Below, in pieces: positions 36,413-45,089 of a DNA stretch of 61,100 nt (position 1 is its first letter; each line of letters starts with the position of its first letter). Origin of the DNA: Lutispora saccharofermentans (GTDB lineage Bacteria; Bacillota; Clostridia; Lutisporales; Lutisporaceae); contig NZ_JAJEKE010000024.1 of assembly GCF_024363565.1 (NCBI RefSeq), positions 1-61,100 of the forward strand, read 5' to 3'. The position numbers were made by a program, and so were the translations under genes. The notes beneath the pieces are model-generated. The model searched no databases, was not told where the DNA came from, and was given only the letters and a program-made list of their open reading frames with translations.

Positions 36413-37682
36413 ATTGTATTACTGAAGCTAAAAGCAGCAGGCCTTCATTGTCATTATAGATTGCCGGAAGCTGGGAGATAGGAAGCGGATTTGTTCCCCT
36501 GCCTACTTCTATGGTGTAGCCCGGCCTTCTATAATCCTGTATGAACCAATCCTTATAGCCTGCATAGGATGCTATGCCCGTGGTTTGATCCAGTGCATAG
36601 CCGCTGGCACTCGACAATGCCCGGCCGATCCTCAATGCTTCCGGCGGAGCCAAATTCATGAAATTCCAATAGATTACCTCACCTTGACTATGATATGCCA
36701 ATACAAGCCTGGGATCAATCGCCAGCGTAAAGTCTCTTACTGCTCTCGTTTCCGGTTCCGAAAACGGTCCCGGGCCGGAATATCTGGTCGGCCCTGGGCC
36801 ATATACCCCGTACAATGGTTCAGCGTCCTTTGATTGCTGCCAAGCTGCGTCATAGTTATGGTTAAGATCCACTCCCCTTATATTTGCCTGCCAAACCTGA
36901 GAAAAAGGCCTTCCTGTATTGTTCCATTGAAGCAATTGGTTATAATAGGGATTATCTCTCTGCAGTCCGTTCAGCACCAGGTCTACTCCGTCGGGATTTA
37001 CCATTGGCAGGATGTATATGGTGCTCCTGTCAAACAGTCTCCTTATATCATAGCCTCTTATGGCACGGCTCTCTGCATAAGCTTTTGCATAGTTTTCAAC
37101 AAACTTCATCAGCAGAGGAGTTGTGATCCATTCCAATGCGTGGTGGGCCCCATTATAAAACACTCTATTGGGCCCGTTGCCAAGCTTTATATAGTACAGT
37201 TCCTTGCCAAGGACGCTTTGCCCGGCAGAACCGGTTTCCAAGAACGGATATAGCCGCGTTAGTCCGGTTATATCTCTTTCAAGTATATCATAGGTATAGT
37301 CTATACGGGTGTCCACCACATCAAGCCATGGCACCAGGATTCTTCTCCCAATCTGGAGGCTTTCCGGTATCAGTCCCGGATTTGCGGTCAGTATTCTGTC
37401 AACACTGGTCCCGTAGTTAAGCGCGATGCGGTATAATGTATCACCGGATCTTATGGTATATACGGAATAGCCCATAAGCAAAGGCTCCATCACACTGAAG
37501 GTCATAGGACCGACTATTCCGTCAGGTGTAAGGCCGTAAGCTCTCTGGAAGGCCATTACGGCATTTGCTGTTCCATAGCCAAATATGCCATCTATTGCGC
37601 CGGTATAGTATCCCAATCTTTGGAGCAAGGATTGAACTTCCTTTACATCTGTCCCACGGGAACCTATTCTCAACGTTCTCAC
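36411..37682 (-). CDS. PG-binding/LysM/M14 zinc peptidase (gamma-D-glutamyl-L-diamino acid endopeptidase I type)
   Basis: 423 residues. Domains in order: peptidoglycan-binding_1 (about 5-68), LysM (about 73-118, SGDTLYRIA) and an M14 carboxypeptidase domain. Zinc ligands are H181 and E184 in HHALE and H331 in AYHSQGE; the catalytic Glu is E392 in TIEVGRG. Such enzymes cut the gamma-D-Glu-diaminopimelate bond of wall peptides, in growth or sporulation, which could provide L-Ala-D-Glu for the epimerases in this window. There is no signal peptide, as in B. subtilis spore-related relatives. GTG start with GAGGTG upstream. Confidence 0.88.
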   Translation of the reverse strand: MRTLRIGSRGTDVKEVQSLLQRLGYYTGAIDGIFGYGTANAVMAFQRAYGLTPDGIVGPMTFSVMEPLLMGYSVYTIRSGDTLYRIALNYGTSVDRILTANPGLIPESLQIGRRILVPWLDVVDTRIDYTYDILERDITGLTRLYPFLETGSAGQSVLGKELYYIKLGNGPNRVFYNGAHHALEWITTPLLMKFVENYAKAYAESRAIRGYDIRRLFDRSTIYILPMVNPDGVDLVLNGLQRDNPYYNQLLQWNNTGRPFSQVWQANIRGVDLNHNYDAAWQQSKDAEPLYGVYGPGPTRYSGPGPFSEPETRAVRDFTLAIDPRLVLAYHSQGEVIYWNFMNLAPPEALRIGRALSSASGYALDQTTGIASYAGYKDWFIQDYRRPGYTIEVGRGTNPLPISQLPAIYNDNEGLLLLASVIQ

Positions 37683-37706
37683 AACATCACCTCACAAAAA
37701 CTGCAT

Positions 37707-37868
37707 AGAACCTGTTTAGTATCTGTGGGTGCTTGAGATTTTGAGCAGATTTTTCGTCAGACAAGACAAATTTTCGCAGGAATACTTGGGGTATTCCAAG
37801 AAAATTTATCGCAGTATGGCGGAAAATCCGCCAAAAGATCAAGTGCAAGTAGATACTAAACAGGTTCT
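37707..37868. repeat. MITE-like element with perfect 18-bp inverted ends
   Basis: AGAACCTGTTTAGTATCT at the left end is perfectly inverted at the right end, bounding 162 bp. Inner stems include GGGTGCTTGA/TCAAGTGC, GGAATACTTGGGGTATTCC and GGCGGAAAATCCGCC. The 61-residue reading frame inside is an artefact of the palindrome. It is unrelated in sequence to the CGCCC repeat family. Confidence 0.8.
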
Positions 37869-37930
37869 TAATACTATTATCAGTTTATGCAGGATACAGC
37901 TTAAAGTGATATAATTTTTTCACAATAAAA

Positions 37931-37965
37931 TGCTGCATAAAATGTTATTGCCATTTTATGCAGCA
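37931..37965 (-). terminator. Terminator hairpin after the first NhaC gene
   Basis: TGCTGCATAAAATG pairs perfectly with CATTTTATGCAGCA. On the minus strand TTTTATTGTG follows. The same arm sequence is used in the hairpin at 41621-41665. Confidence 0.65.
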
Positions 37966-37993
37966 CGGTGTGATTTATGAGGTTTTATAGATA

Positions 37994-39469
37994 TTATCCT
38001 TGAACATTCCCTGTTTTTACAGAGGTTGATTTTTTCTTCAACCTGACCTGAGGCTCTGAGGGCAGCTTGAACAGCGGTATAAACCTATCCCATCCGGTTA
38101 TGGTCAATATCAAAATAGAGAATACGGCTACAAATGCCATAAAATTATATTTCATAATATCAAAAGGAGTAAATGCATGAAGCGGATATACAGCCATACA
38201 TACGGCTACATAGAATCCCATATAGCAGTGCCATGGAACCAGCTGGGAGCCGAAAACACCCATAGCATCCGAGAATGTTGAGTTTCTGAGCCTTAATTTA
38301 TACATATCCTCTTCGCTCGCTTCTACATTTTCATCTGTCATTTCTTTTATGATCGGGCCTATTGTTACAATCTGCGCCATTTCGTCAGCCAGTGCAGCAT
38401 TGCCTATCAAGCACATAATTCCATTGTAAAACATCAGTTGCCTTACGCTTCTAGAAATTTTCAGCACAAAATTTGATATAGGTTCAAAGGCTTTAATGCT
38501 CCTCATTATGCCTCCAAAGGCACCGATCCAGAGCATCATTACAACAGACCAGCTTCCGGCACTTTCAAAGCCTGCCTGCACCAATTCCAAAAAGCTGCCG
38601 ACGGACTCTACAGTACCTGCAAACAATCCAAATATAAGGGCTGATACGATACCGGTACCAAGGCATATCATCGTAGGAACTCCCTTAAATGCAACAGCTA
38701 TTACTATGATCATAGGAATTACCATAAAATATGGGACTCCTGACCTTACCTGCTCCAGCAATGTTACTGCTGCAGGCCTTACTTCTGCCAATCGCTCGAA
38801 CACGTCCGGGGTTATTTGATTTATGGCTTCTGCTGCATTGCCCACTTCTGAAGGCAATCCCATAGCCAGCCCTACTACATAGAAAAGGATTCCGGCAATC
38901 ACCAAACAAGTTGCAGACCACACTCCCTGGTGTCTGACCCTGTCAGTAACATTAACCTTTTGCAATCCGGAGCTTACCACAGTTGTATCAGATATCAGTC
39001 CGATATTGTCTCCGAAGCAGGAGCCGCCTGCGATTGCAGCAACTGTAAGCAATATATTGCCTCCGACTATATGATTAAGCCATAGGAATACAGGCGCACA
39101 GGATGCAAAGGTGCCCCAGGAAGTACCTGTTGCAATTGATAGGAAAGCAGTAACCATAAATCCGACAACAGCCACGGATTTAGCCGTTACTCCAAGCTTC
39201 AAAGATATAATAATGATAGAGGCTCCTACCCCTGTAGCCATAAAGGTTTCTGCAACTGCATAAGCAAACATCAATATGAAAAATACCACAATCATTTCCT
39301 TTACGGCAGTAAAACCATTTTCCATTATTTCATCATATTTATGCTTTTCTGTTATAGCGGCTACAACTGCTGCATAAATTGTGGCCAATGGAGCCGCCAT
39401 AACCAAATCCATCCCTGAAATCATCAAACCTGCCAGTAGAAAAATAGGAGTAATCTTAAAAAATGCCAT
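37994..39469 (-). CDS. NhaC-family sodium/proton antiporter (copy 1)
   Basis: 491 residues with about 11-12 transmembrane helices. Family signatures are IATGTSWGTFA, GGSCFGDNIGLISDTT and a conserved Asp pair. It exchanges Na+ and H+ or carries an organic ion in related proteins. It follows the SDR gene by 52 bp and shares its sigma-54 promoter. AGGAGG precedes the ATG. The catabolic context makes transport of a substrate or product possible. Confidence 0.88.
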   Translation of the reverse strand: MAFFKITPIFLLAGLMISGMDLVMAAPLATIYAAVVAAITEKHKYDEIMENGFTAVKEMIVVFFILMFAYAVAETFMATGVGASIIIISLKLGVTAKSVAVVGFMVTAFLSIATGTSWGTFASCAPVFLWLNHIVGGNILLTVAAIAGGSCFGDNIGLISDTTVVSSGLQKVNVTDRVRHQGVWSATCLVIAGILFYVVGLAMGLPSEVGNAAEAINQITPDVFERLAEVRPAAVTLLEQVRSGVPYFMVIPMIIVIAVAFKGVPTMICLGTGIVSALIFGLFAGTVESVGSFLELVQAGFESAGSWSVVMMLWIGAFGGIMRSIKAFEPISNFVLKISRSVRQLMFYNGIMCLIGNAALADEMAQIVTIGPIIKEMTDENVEASEEDMYKLRLRNSTFSDAMGVFGSQLVPWHCYMGFYVAVCMAVYPLHAFTPFDIMKYNFMAFVAVFSILILTITGWDRFIPLFKLPSEPQVRLKKKSTSVKTGNVQG

Positions 39470-39521
39470 TTTATAACCTCCTCATTATTGTTAGTAATTT
39501 CGGTATCATTGCAATTACTTT

Positions 39522-40265
39522 TTAGGCAGTTTCTCCGCCGTCAATGGGTATGTGCTGACCGGTGATGTAGCTTGCTTCGTCTGATGCCAGGAATGCGAAC
39601 AACGCGGCTACCTCTTCGGGAGCGGCATGTCTCTTCATGGGTATGCCCTGATTTACTTTTTCAAGCATTTCTTCCGTATATTCCGCCTTCTGCATCGGGG
39701 TCAGAACATAACCCGGGCATATGGAGTTTACTCTGATATAAGGCGCATATTCCAATGCCAGAGTCCTTCCCAGGAGTATGACTCCTGCCTTTGAAGCATT
39801 ATAGTCGGCATAATATGGGTGAGCCTCCATGCCATTGGTTGATGCGGTAAACAAAATCACGCCGGATTTTTGCTTTTCCATCCTGTTCAGCGCTTCCTTG
39901 GAGCAAAGGAACATTCCTCCGAGATTGATGCCCATAACCTTTGACCACTGTTCAAAATCTGTGTCTTTCACGAGATTTCTCACGCTTATTCCCGCATTGG
40001 ATATCAGCACGTCTATGCCGCCGATGATTTCATCCACCTTCAAAAATCCTTCCTTTACGCTTGCAGGATCGCTTACATCGACTCTCACTCCTCCTGTTAA
40101 GTCCGGGTTGTCTTTCAAAACCTTCTTCAGAGCGTCTTCATTCCAATCGAATATGACAACTTTTGCTCCCTCTTTGGCAAAACGTTTGGCTGTTGCAAAG
40201 CCTATGCCGCTTGCTCCGCCGGTGACTACAACCCTTTTCCCTTGAAATTCATCATACTTAGCCAT
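39522..40265 (-). CDS. Short-chain dehydrogenase/reductase
   Basis: 247 residues. The nucleotide motif TGGASGIG, acidic residue in FDWNED (NAD preference), NAG in SNAGIS, catalytic Ser in ASTNG, YxxxK as YNASK and the C-terminal FLASDEASYITGQ are intact. The substrate, probably a secondary alcohol or 3-hydroxy/keto acid, is not identifiable. It is the first gene of the sigma-54-driven SDR-NhaC operon and divergent from the racemase. A broken copy of its 5' end lies at 46655-46722. Confidence 0.92.
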   Translation of the reverse strand: MAKYDEFQGKRVVVTGGASGIGFATAKRFAKEGAKVVIFDWNEDALKKVLKDNPDLTGGVRVDVSDPASVKEGFLKVDEIIGGIDVLISNAGISVRNLVKDTDFEQWSKVMGINLGGMFLCSKEALNRMEKQKSGVILFTASTNGMEAHPYYADYNASKAGVILLGRTLALEYAPYIRVNSICPGYVLTPMQKAEYTEEMLEKVNQGIPMKRHAAPEEVAALFAFLASDEASYITGQHIPIDGGETA

Positions 40266-40304
40266 TATGATCCCCCTTTCTTAACTTTATTTAGTTTACG
40301 ATGT

Positions 40305-40321
40305 TGCATAAAACATGCCAA
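40305..40321 (-). promoter_or_regulatory. Sigma-54 promoter of the SDR-NhaC operon
   Basis: The minus strand reads TTGGCATGTTTTATGCA, with GG and GC 12 bp apart, 40 bp upstream of the SDR start. An almost identical site occurs at 46759-46775. Confidence 0.8.
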
Positions 40322-40389
40322 ATCTATTATATCATAGTCATAAGCATATTTAAGCATTTTCAGGCTGTCTTTATTGAATATTCCGCAAA

Positions 40390-40455
40390 TTCATGCCATA
40401 TATGGCAAACTATTTGTCATGCAATTCACAATTTATGCAATATTAATGCCCATTT
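40390..40455. promoter_or_regulatory. Shared upstream activator region
   Basis: Between the two divergent sigma-54 promoters lie the perfect palindrome TGCCATATATGGCA and direct repeats TCATGCAATTCACAA and TTTATGCAATATTA. These are strongly conserved in the duplicate at 46850-46905 and share ATGCAATTC with the buk upstream region. Confidence 0.6.
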
Positions 40456-40479
40456 CTCGGCTTGATTCCAGTATAAGCC

Positions 40480-40496
40480 TTGGCATGATGATTGCA
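40480..40496 (+). promoter_or_regulatory. Sigma-54 promoter of the racemase gene
   Basis: TTGGCATGATGATTGCA matches the sigma-54 consensus with correct spacing, 38 bp upstream of the racemase ATG. Confidence 0.85.
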
Positions 40497-40534
40497 ATAA
40501 TTATATATATTTATTGATATAGGAGGAAATAAGC

Positions 40535-41614
40535 ATGAGCGATCATTCTCGCCCGACATGGATGGAAATAAATCTGGGCAACCTTGCATACAACTGCAGA
40601 GAAGTCAGGAAGCTGGTAAGACCTGAGACCATGATAATGGGAATAGTAAAAGGGAATGCCCAGGGGCACGGAGCAGTAAAGGCAGGGGAGGTTATGCTGA
40701 AAAACGGTATTGACCGGTTTGGAGTAGCCATGTTATCAGAGGCTGTCGAGCTCAGAAAAGCATATAAGGAAGTTCCTATCCTGATACTTGGCTATACACC
40801 GGCATACCAGGCCAAAGAAGTGATAGAAAATGAAATAACTCAGACAATCTATTCCTACGAGTCGGCAGAAGCTTTTTCCAGGGCAGCCGCAGAGCTTGGG
40901 AAAACTGCAATATTCCACATCAAGCTTGATACCGGGATGAACAGGATCGGCATGAAGGCTGATGAAGAATCGATCGATGAAATAATTAAGATATCAAAAC
41001 TTCCCAATATATTCATAGAAGGCATATTTACACATTTTGCCGTTGCAGATGAAGACAGAGCCTTCACATATAAACAAGCGGAAAGATTTAATCATGTAGT
41101 GGAGGAGTTAAAAGTAAGGGGCCTGAAAATTCCCATAAAACATGTGTCAAATAGTGCCGCCATAATGGATATGCCCGGATTGAACTATGATATGGTAAGG
41201 GCGGGCAGAATCCTGTTAGGCTATTGCCTTGAGCATGAGGCCAAAAAGAATGGTATAGGATTGAAAAGGGTCATGTCCTTATATACTGAGATATGCCATG
41301 TCAAAGAAATAGAAGCAGGTGAGGGCATCAGCTACGGTTTGAGATACAAAGCCGGCAAGAGAACAAAAGTGGCCACCCTTCCCATAGGGTATGGGGACGG
41401 ATTTACCGGTACAGGAAGGATATTGATTTTGGTAAAAGGCCATCCTGTGAAAGTTATAGGAAGAATAACCATGGATATGACTATGGTCGATGTATCCGGG
41501 CTTGATGCTGCAGTCGGCGACAATGTAGAAATATGCCCGGAGCAATGGGAGGATTTTATGACTTTGGACATATTGATGTGGATCAGCCCCAGAATACCCA
41601 GGGAATATATTTGA
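40535..41614 (+). CDS. Alanine racemase-like PLP enzyme, divergent
   Basis: 359 residues, fold type III. The PLP lysine lies in IVKGNAQGHG, where canonical Alr has VKANAYGHG; the Tyr that contacts the phosphate is Gln. The second-base Tyr region EGISYGLRY and MDMTMVD are present, and the C-terminal strand is about 10 residues shorter than usual, ending ISPRIPREYI. It has its own sigma-54 promoter and a catabolic neighbourhood, so racemisation of an amino acid for degradation is more likely than a wall-building D-Ala role. AGGAGG precedes the ATG. Confidence 0.85.
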   Translation: MSDHSRPTWMEINLGNLAYNCREVRKLVRPETMIMGIVKGNAQGHGAVKAGEVMLKNGIDRFGVAMLSEAVELRKAYKEVPILILGYTPAYQAKEVIENEITQTIYSYESAEAFSRAAAELGKTAIFHIKLDTGMNRIGMKADEESIDEIIKISKLPNIFIEGIFTHFAVADEDRAFTYKQAERFNHVVEELKVRGLKIPIKHVSNSAAIMDMPGLNYDMVRAGRILLGYCLEHEAKKNGIGLKRVMSLYTEICHVKEIEAGEGISYGLRYKAGKRTKVATLPIGYGDGFTGTGRILILVKGHPVKVIGRITMDMTMVDVSGLDAAVGDNVEICPEQWEDFMTLDILMWISPRIPREYI

Positions 41615-41620
41615 AGAAAA

Positions 41621-41665
41621 ATATATGCTGCATAAAATACTATCAACATTTTATGCAGCATATAT
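41621..41665. terminator. 18-bp hairpin between convergent racemase and amidohydrolase
   Basis: ATATATGCTGCATAAAAT is perfectly inverted across a 9-nt loop. It lies between the two stop codons and could end both transcripts, though there is no long T-run. It shares its core with the hairpin at 37931-37965. Confidence 0.55.
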
Positions 41666-41686
41666 GGCTTATGAAATGGTAAAATA

Positions 41687-43312
41687 TCAGGCTTGAGCGA
41701 ACACGACTTTGCCGCCGACAATTGTCATTTCAACTTTTATATTTTGAATATCGTCAGGATTTATAGCATATATATCCTCTGAAATAATTACCATGTCTGC
41801 ATACTTGCCCGGTTCAATGGAACCTTTCACATTTTCTTCAAAGGACGCATAAGCCGAACCCATTGTAAATCCATAAAGAGCCTGGTCGATCGTCAGCCTC
41901 TGTTCAGGCAGCCAGCCGTCCTCCGGATATCCTTCATAATCCTTTCTTGTGACTGCAACATAAATGTTCTTCATCGGATTCAGCGAATCCACAGGGCAAT
42001 CTGATGATATGGCTACATGGACACCATTATCAGCTAAATACCTATAATTATATGTGGTTTTTGACCTTTCCTTTCCCACCCTGTCTTCAATCATATGCAG
42101 ATCATTATTCAAGCATATGGGTTCGGCATAAGCTATGACATTTTGTTCTTTGAATTTCTCGAGCAGCACTTCATCTGTGATCTGCAAGTGTATAATTCCA
42201 AATCTCGGATCCTCTTTTGGGTTTTGTTCCTGAGCCTTCTTGAAGGCCTCAAAGCACATATACATCGCTCCATCGCCTATTGCATGTGTTGCTATCTGCA
42301 TTCCGCCATTGTGGGCAGTTATGACCAATTCATTCAACTCGTCCTGAGTGAACACGCTTATTCCCTTTGTCGAGGGGTCATCTGCATAGGGGTTGCATAG
42401 GTATGCTGTTCTTGCTCCCAACGACCCGTCCGTCAATAGCTTTAAGGGGCCGATTTTGAAATATTCATCACCCTGGCCGGTTTTATATCCAAGGCTCAAG
42501 AATTGTTTTAATCTTTCGATCTGGGGCAGCAGGCATTGCTCATATACTCTAACCGGCAAGGCCCCTTCTTTTGCAAGCTCCTTATATGCCTTTATTATCT
42601 TTTGATAATCCTTGCTTGCAAAGGTTTCAAAATCATCGGTCTGAATCGAAGTCACCCCATAACCGGCAGCTATCCGGGCAGCATCCTTCAGCATTGCTTT
42701 CATATCTTCCACGCTGGCATCCGGTATGATTTCATATATCATATATCTTGCCGTCTCTCTGAACATCCCCAGAGGTTCACCCTTTTCATCCACATCAAAA
42801 TGTCCGCCCAACGGCTGAGGCGTTTTGCTTGTGACACCCGCTCGCTCTATTGCCATGGTATTTGCCGCCACGGCATGTTCGCAGATTCTTGTAAAGCATA
42901 TGGGATGTTCAGTGGAGATCCTATCCAGATCATGCCTGGTGAGTTCTCTTTTTTCTTCAAATAAAATTTGATTCCATCCTCTTCCCAAAATCCATTCTCC
43001 TGGTTTTGGTTTATTTTCTTTTATAAAGCTCTTCGCTCTCTCAATAATTTCATCAATTGATTTGGCACCGCTGCAATCAACCTTTTTCAAGCTGTATGCA
43101 TAATTCAACAAGTGCATATGACTTTCATTAAAACCCGGCAATACCATTTTACCCTTCAAGTCGATGACTCTTGTATCATCGCTCCTTAAAGAAAATATTT
43201 CATCATCTTTTCCGGCTTTAACAATCCTTCCATCCTCTATAGCCACAGCTTCCGCAATTGTTCTCGAAGAATCCATGGTAACAACTTTGCCGTTCATTAA
43301 AATCAGATCCAT
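41687..43312 (-). CDS. YtcJ-like amidohydrolase (copy 1)
   Basis: 541 residues, COG1574 amidohydrolase_3 family. The metal HxH motif is in GFNESHMHLLNYA, further ligands are in HAIGDGAM (His) and ISSDCPVD (Asp). The barrel ends with the typical GSIEPGKYADMVIIS. Substrates of this family are N-acyl or cyclic amide compounds and are rarely known. It lies 12 bp downstream of its paralogue, in an operon started by NhaC copy 2. AAGGTGATT precedes the ATG. Confidence 0.88.
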   Translation of the reverse strand: MDLILMNGKVVTMDSSRTIAEAVAIEDGRIVKAGKDDEIFSLRSDDTRVIDLKGKMVLPGFNESHMHLLNYAYSLKKVDCSGAKSIDEIIERAKSFIKENKPKPGEWILGRGWNQILFEEKRELTRHDLDRISTEHPICFTRICEHAVAANTMAIERAGVTSKTPQPLGGHFDVDEKGEPLGMFRETARYMIYEIIPDASVEDMKAMLKDAARIAAGYGVTSIQTDDFETFASKDYQKIIKAYKELAKEGALPVRVYEQCLLPQIERLKQFLSLGYKTGQGDEYFKIGPLKLLTDGSLGARTAYLCNPYADDPSTKGISVFTQDELNELVITAHNGGMQIATHAIGDGAMYMCFEAFKKAQEQNPKEDPRFGIIHLQITDEVLLEKFKEQNVIAYAEPICLNNDLHMIEDRVGKERSKTTYNYRYLADNGVHVAISSDCPVDSLNPMKNIYVAVTRKDYEGYPEDGWLPEQRLTIDQALYGFTMGSAYASFEENVKGSIEPGKYADMVIISEDIYAINPDDIQNIKVEMTIVGGKVVFAQA

Positions 43313-43324
43313 ACAATCACCTTC

Positions 43325-44962
43325 TTATTTATTGTCCTTTTTGTCAGCATCATAGACCAGTTTGCCATCAATATATGTCTTTAGAACTGTGACATCTTTT
43401 ATCTCATCAGGATCGATTTCAAATAGATCCTCAGATGATATAATAAAATCAGCTAATTTCCCTTTCTCTATTGAACCTTTAATATTTTCCTCGAAAGAAG
43501 CATATGCTGCACCTTCAGTAAAGCCACTGACAGCCTGTTTTACAGTTAGCTTTTCATCAGGATACCAGCCGCCTTCAGGATGTCCATTCAGATCCTTCCT
43601 TGTGACTGCAGAATAAATTCCATATACAGTATCCGGCAATTCTACCGGACTATCTGAACCTAATGCCACTTTTATGCCTTTTTCTAAGAGAGTCCTCCAA
43701 TTATATGATCTTATGACTCTGCTATGCCCGAGCCTTGCCTCAGCCATATGTATGTCATAATTTAAGAATATTGGCTGTACATTAGCAATGATATCCAGTT
43801 TCTTAAACTTATCAATAATCTCATCATCAGTAATTTGGCAATGAATTATGTTGCAACGCAAATCCTTACCTTTTAATGTTTGAGGCAGCTTTTCTATAGA
43901 TTCTATAAGCATATGAGTAGATTTATCACCTATTGAATGTGCTGCAATTTGCATTCCTGATTCAGCCGCAAATTTGATCAGATCATCCAGCTTCTCTTGT
44001 GTATATTGAGGAATTCCGGTTTTAGTTTCATCATCACTGTATGGTTCTTTTAAGTATGCTGTTCTCGTGCCTAAATTTCCATCTGCAAGTATCTTCAGCG
44101 GACCTATTTTGAAATGTTCATTCCCTTTGCCTGTCCTGTAGCCTTTATTGGTAAAAACCTTCAGCTCTTCCACGGATGGAAGCAAGCATTGTTCGTATAT
44201 TCTAATAGATAACTTTCCTTCATCGTTCATTTCTGTGTAAGCATCGATAACATCCTGCCATTTTACTCCCGGAAGCATAAAATCGTCAGTTTGTGCAGAA
44301 GTTATTCCTCTTGATAATAAATATTTTGATGCTATTTCTATATATTTCTTAATAGTATCTTTGGTCACAGCAGGGAGTTGGGCATAAACATATTTCATAG
44401 CACTTTCTCTGCAGATTCCAGTAGGTATTCCATTTTCATCTATATCAAATATCCCATTTTCTATTTTATTATTATCCTTGTTAATACCGATGCTATCCAG
44501 TGCTCTGCTGTTTATGACGCACATGTGATAGCAGCCTCTTGTCAGGCATATATTATGCTTGGCAGAAATCTTATCTAAATCACTGCGTGAAGGGAGCTCC
44601 TTAACGTCAAAATAATCCTCATTCCATCCTTTTCCGGTGACCCATGCTCCGGATGGGATACTATTTTCAGAAATATAGCGCTTTACTTTACCGATCAACT
44701 CTTCTTTTGATTTTACTCCTGCAAGGTTGCATTCGTATAAATTAGCTCCAAGCATGGCTAAATGCATATGGCTATCTATAAATCCCGGATACACCGCTTT
44801 ATTTTCTAAATCTATAATACTGTCAGCCTCGTTTATATAATCGGACATCTCCTCATTTGCGCCAATCTTCTCAAACTTCCCATCTTTGATATACATGGCT
44901 TCAGCTACCATATCATCTTTATTCATCGTATATATTTTCCCGTTTAGTAGTATTAACTTCAA
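43325..44962 (-). CDS. YtcJ-like amidohydrolase (copy 2)
   Basis: 545 residues, same family. HxH lies in GFIDSHMHLAM, the His in AHSIGDKST and the Asp in GSDSPVE, followed by GSIEKGKLADFIIS. The start TTG at 44962 is chosen from AAGGA upstream and alignment with copy 1 (KLILLNGKIYTM against DLILMNGKVVTM); a longer reading adds 19 residues without homology. The two copies are clearly divergent, so different substrates are likely. Confidence 0.87.
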   Translation of the reverse strand: MKLILLNGKIYTMNKDDMVAEAMYIKDGKFEKIGANEEMSDYINEADSIIDLENKAVYPGFIDSHMHLAMLGANLYECNLAGVKSKEELIGKVKRYISENSIPSGAWVTGKGWNEDYFDVKELPSRSDLDKISAKHNICLTRGCYHMCVINSRALDSIGINKDNNKIENGIFDIDENGIPTGICRESAMKYVYAQLPAVTKDTIKKYIEIASKYLLSRGITSAQTDDFMLPGVKWQDVIDAYTEMNDEGKLSIRIYEQCLLPSVEELKVFTNKGYRTGKGNEHFKIGPLKILADGNLGTRTAYLKEPYSDDETKTGIPQYTQEKLDDLIKFAAESGMQIAAHSIGDKSTHMLIESIEKLPQTLKGKDLRCNIIHCQITDDEIIDKFKKLDIIANVQPIFLNYDIHMAEARLGHSRVIRSYNWRTLLEKGIKVALGSDSPVELPDTVYGIYSAVTRKDLNGHPEGGWYPDEKLTVKQAVSGFTEGAAYASFEENIKGSIEKGKLADFIISSEDLFEIDPDEIKDVTVLKTYIDGKLVYDADKKDNK

Positions 44963-45089
44963 TATGATCACGTCCTTACAAATATAAACTATATTAGCAA
45001 GAATAGCTCTTACCTTCATATGGCATAAAGCATCCCTAAAGATAAGGAGCTATCCCTCCTATATAGTATAATCAAATTATTTCTTAAGG

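Noticed and set aside
37729..37914. 61-codon plus-strand frame in the 162-bp element
   Set aside because: It is created by the palindromic MITE-like sequence itself and lacks a ribosome site.
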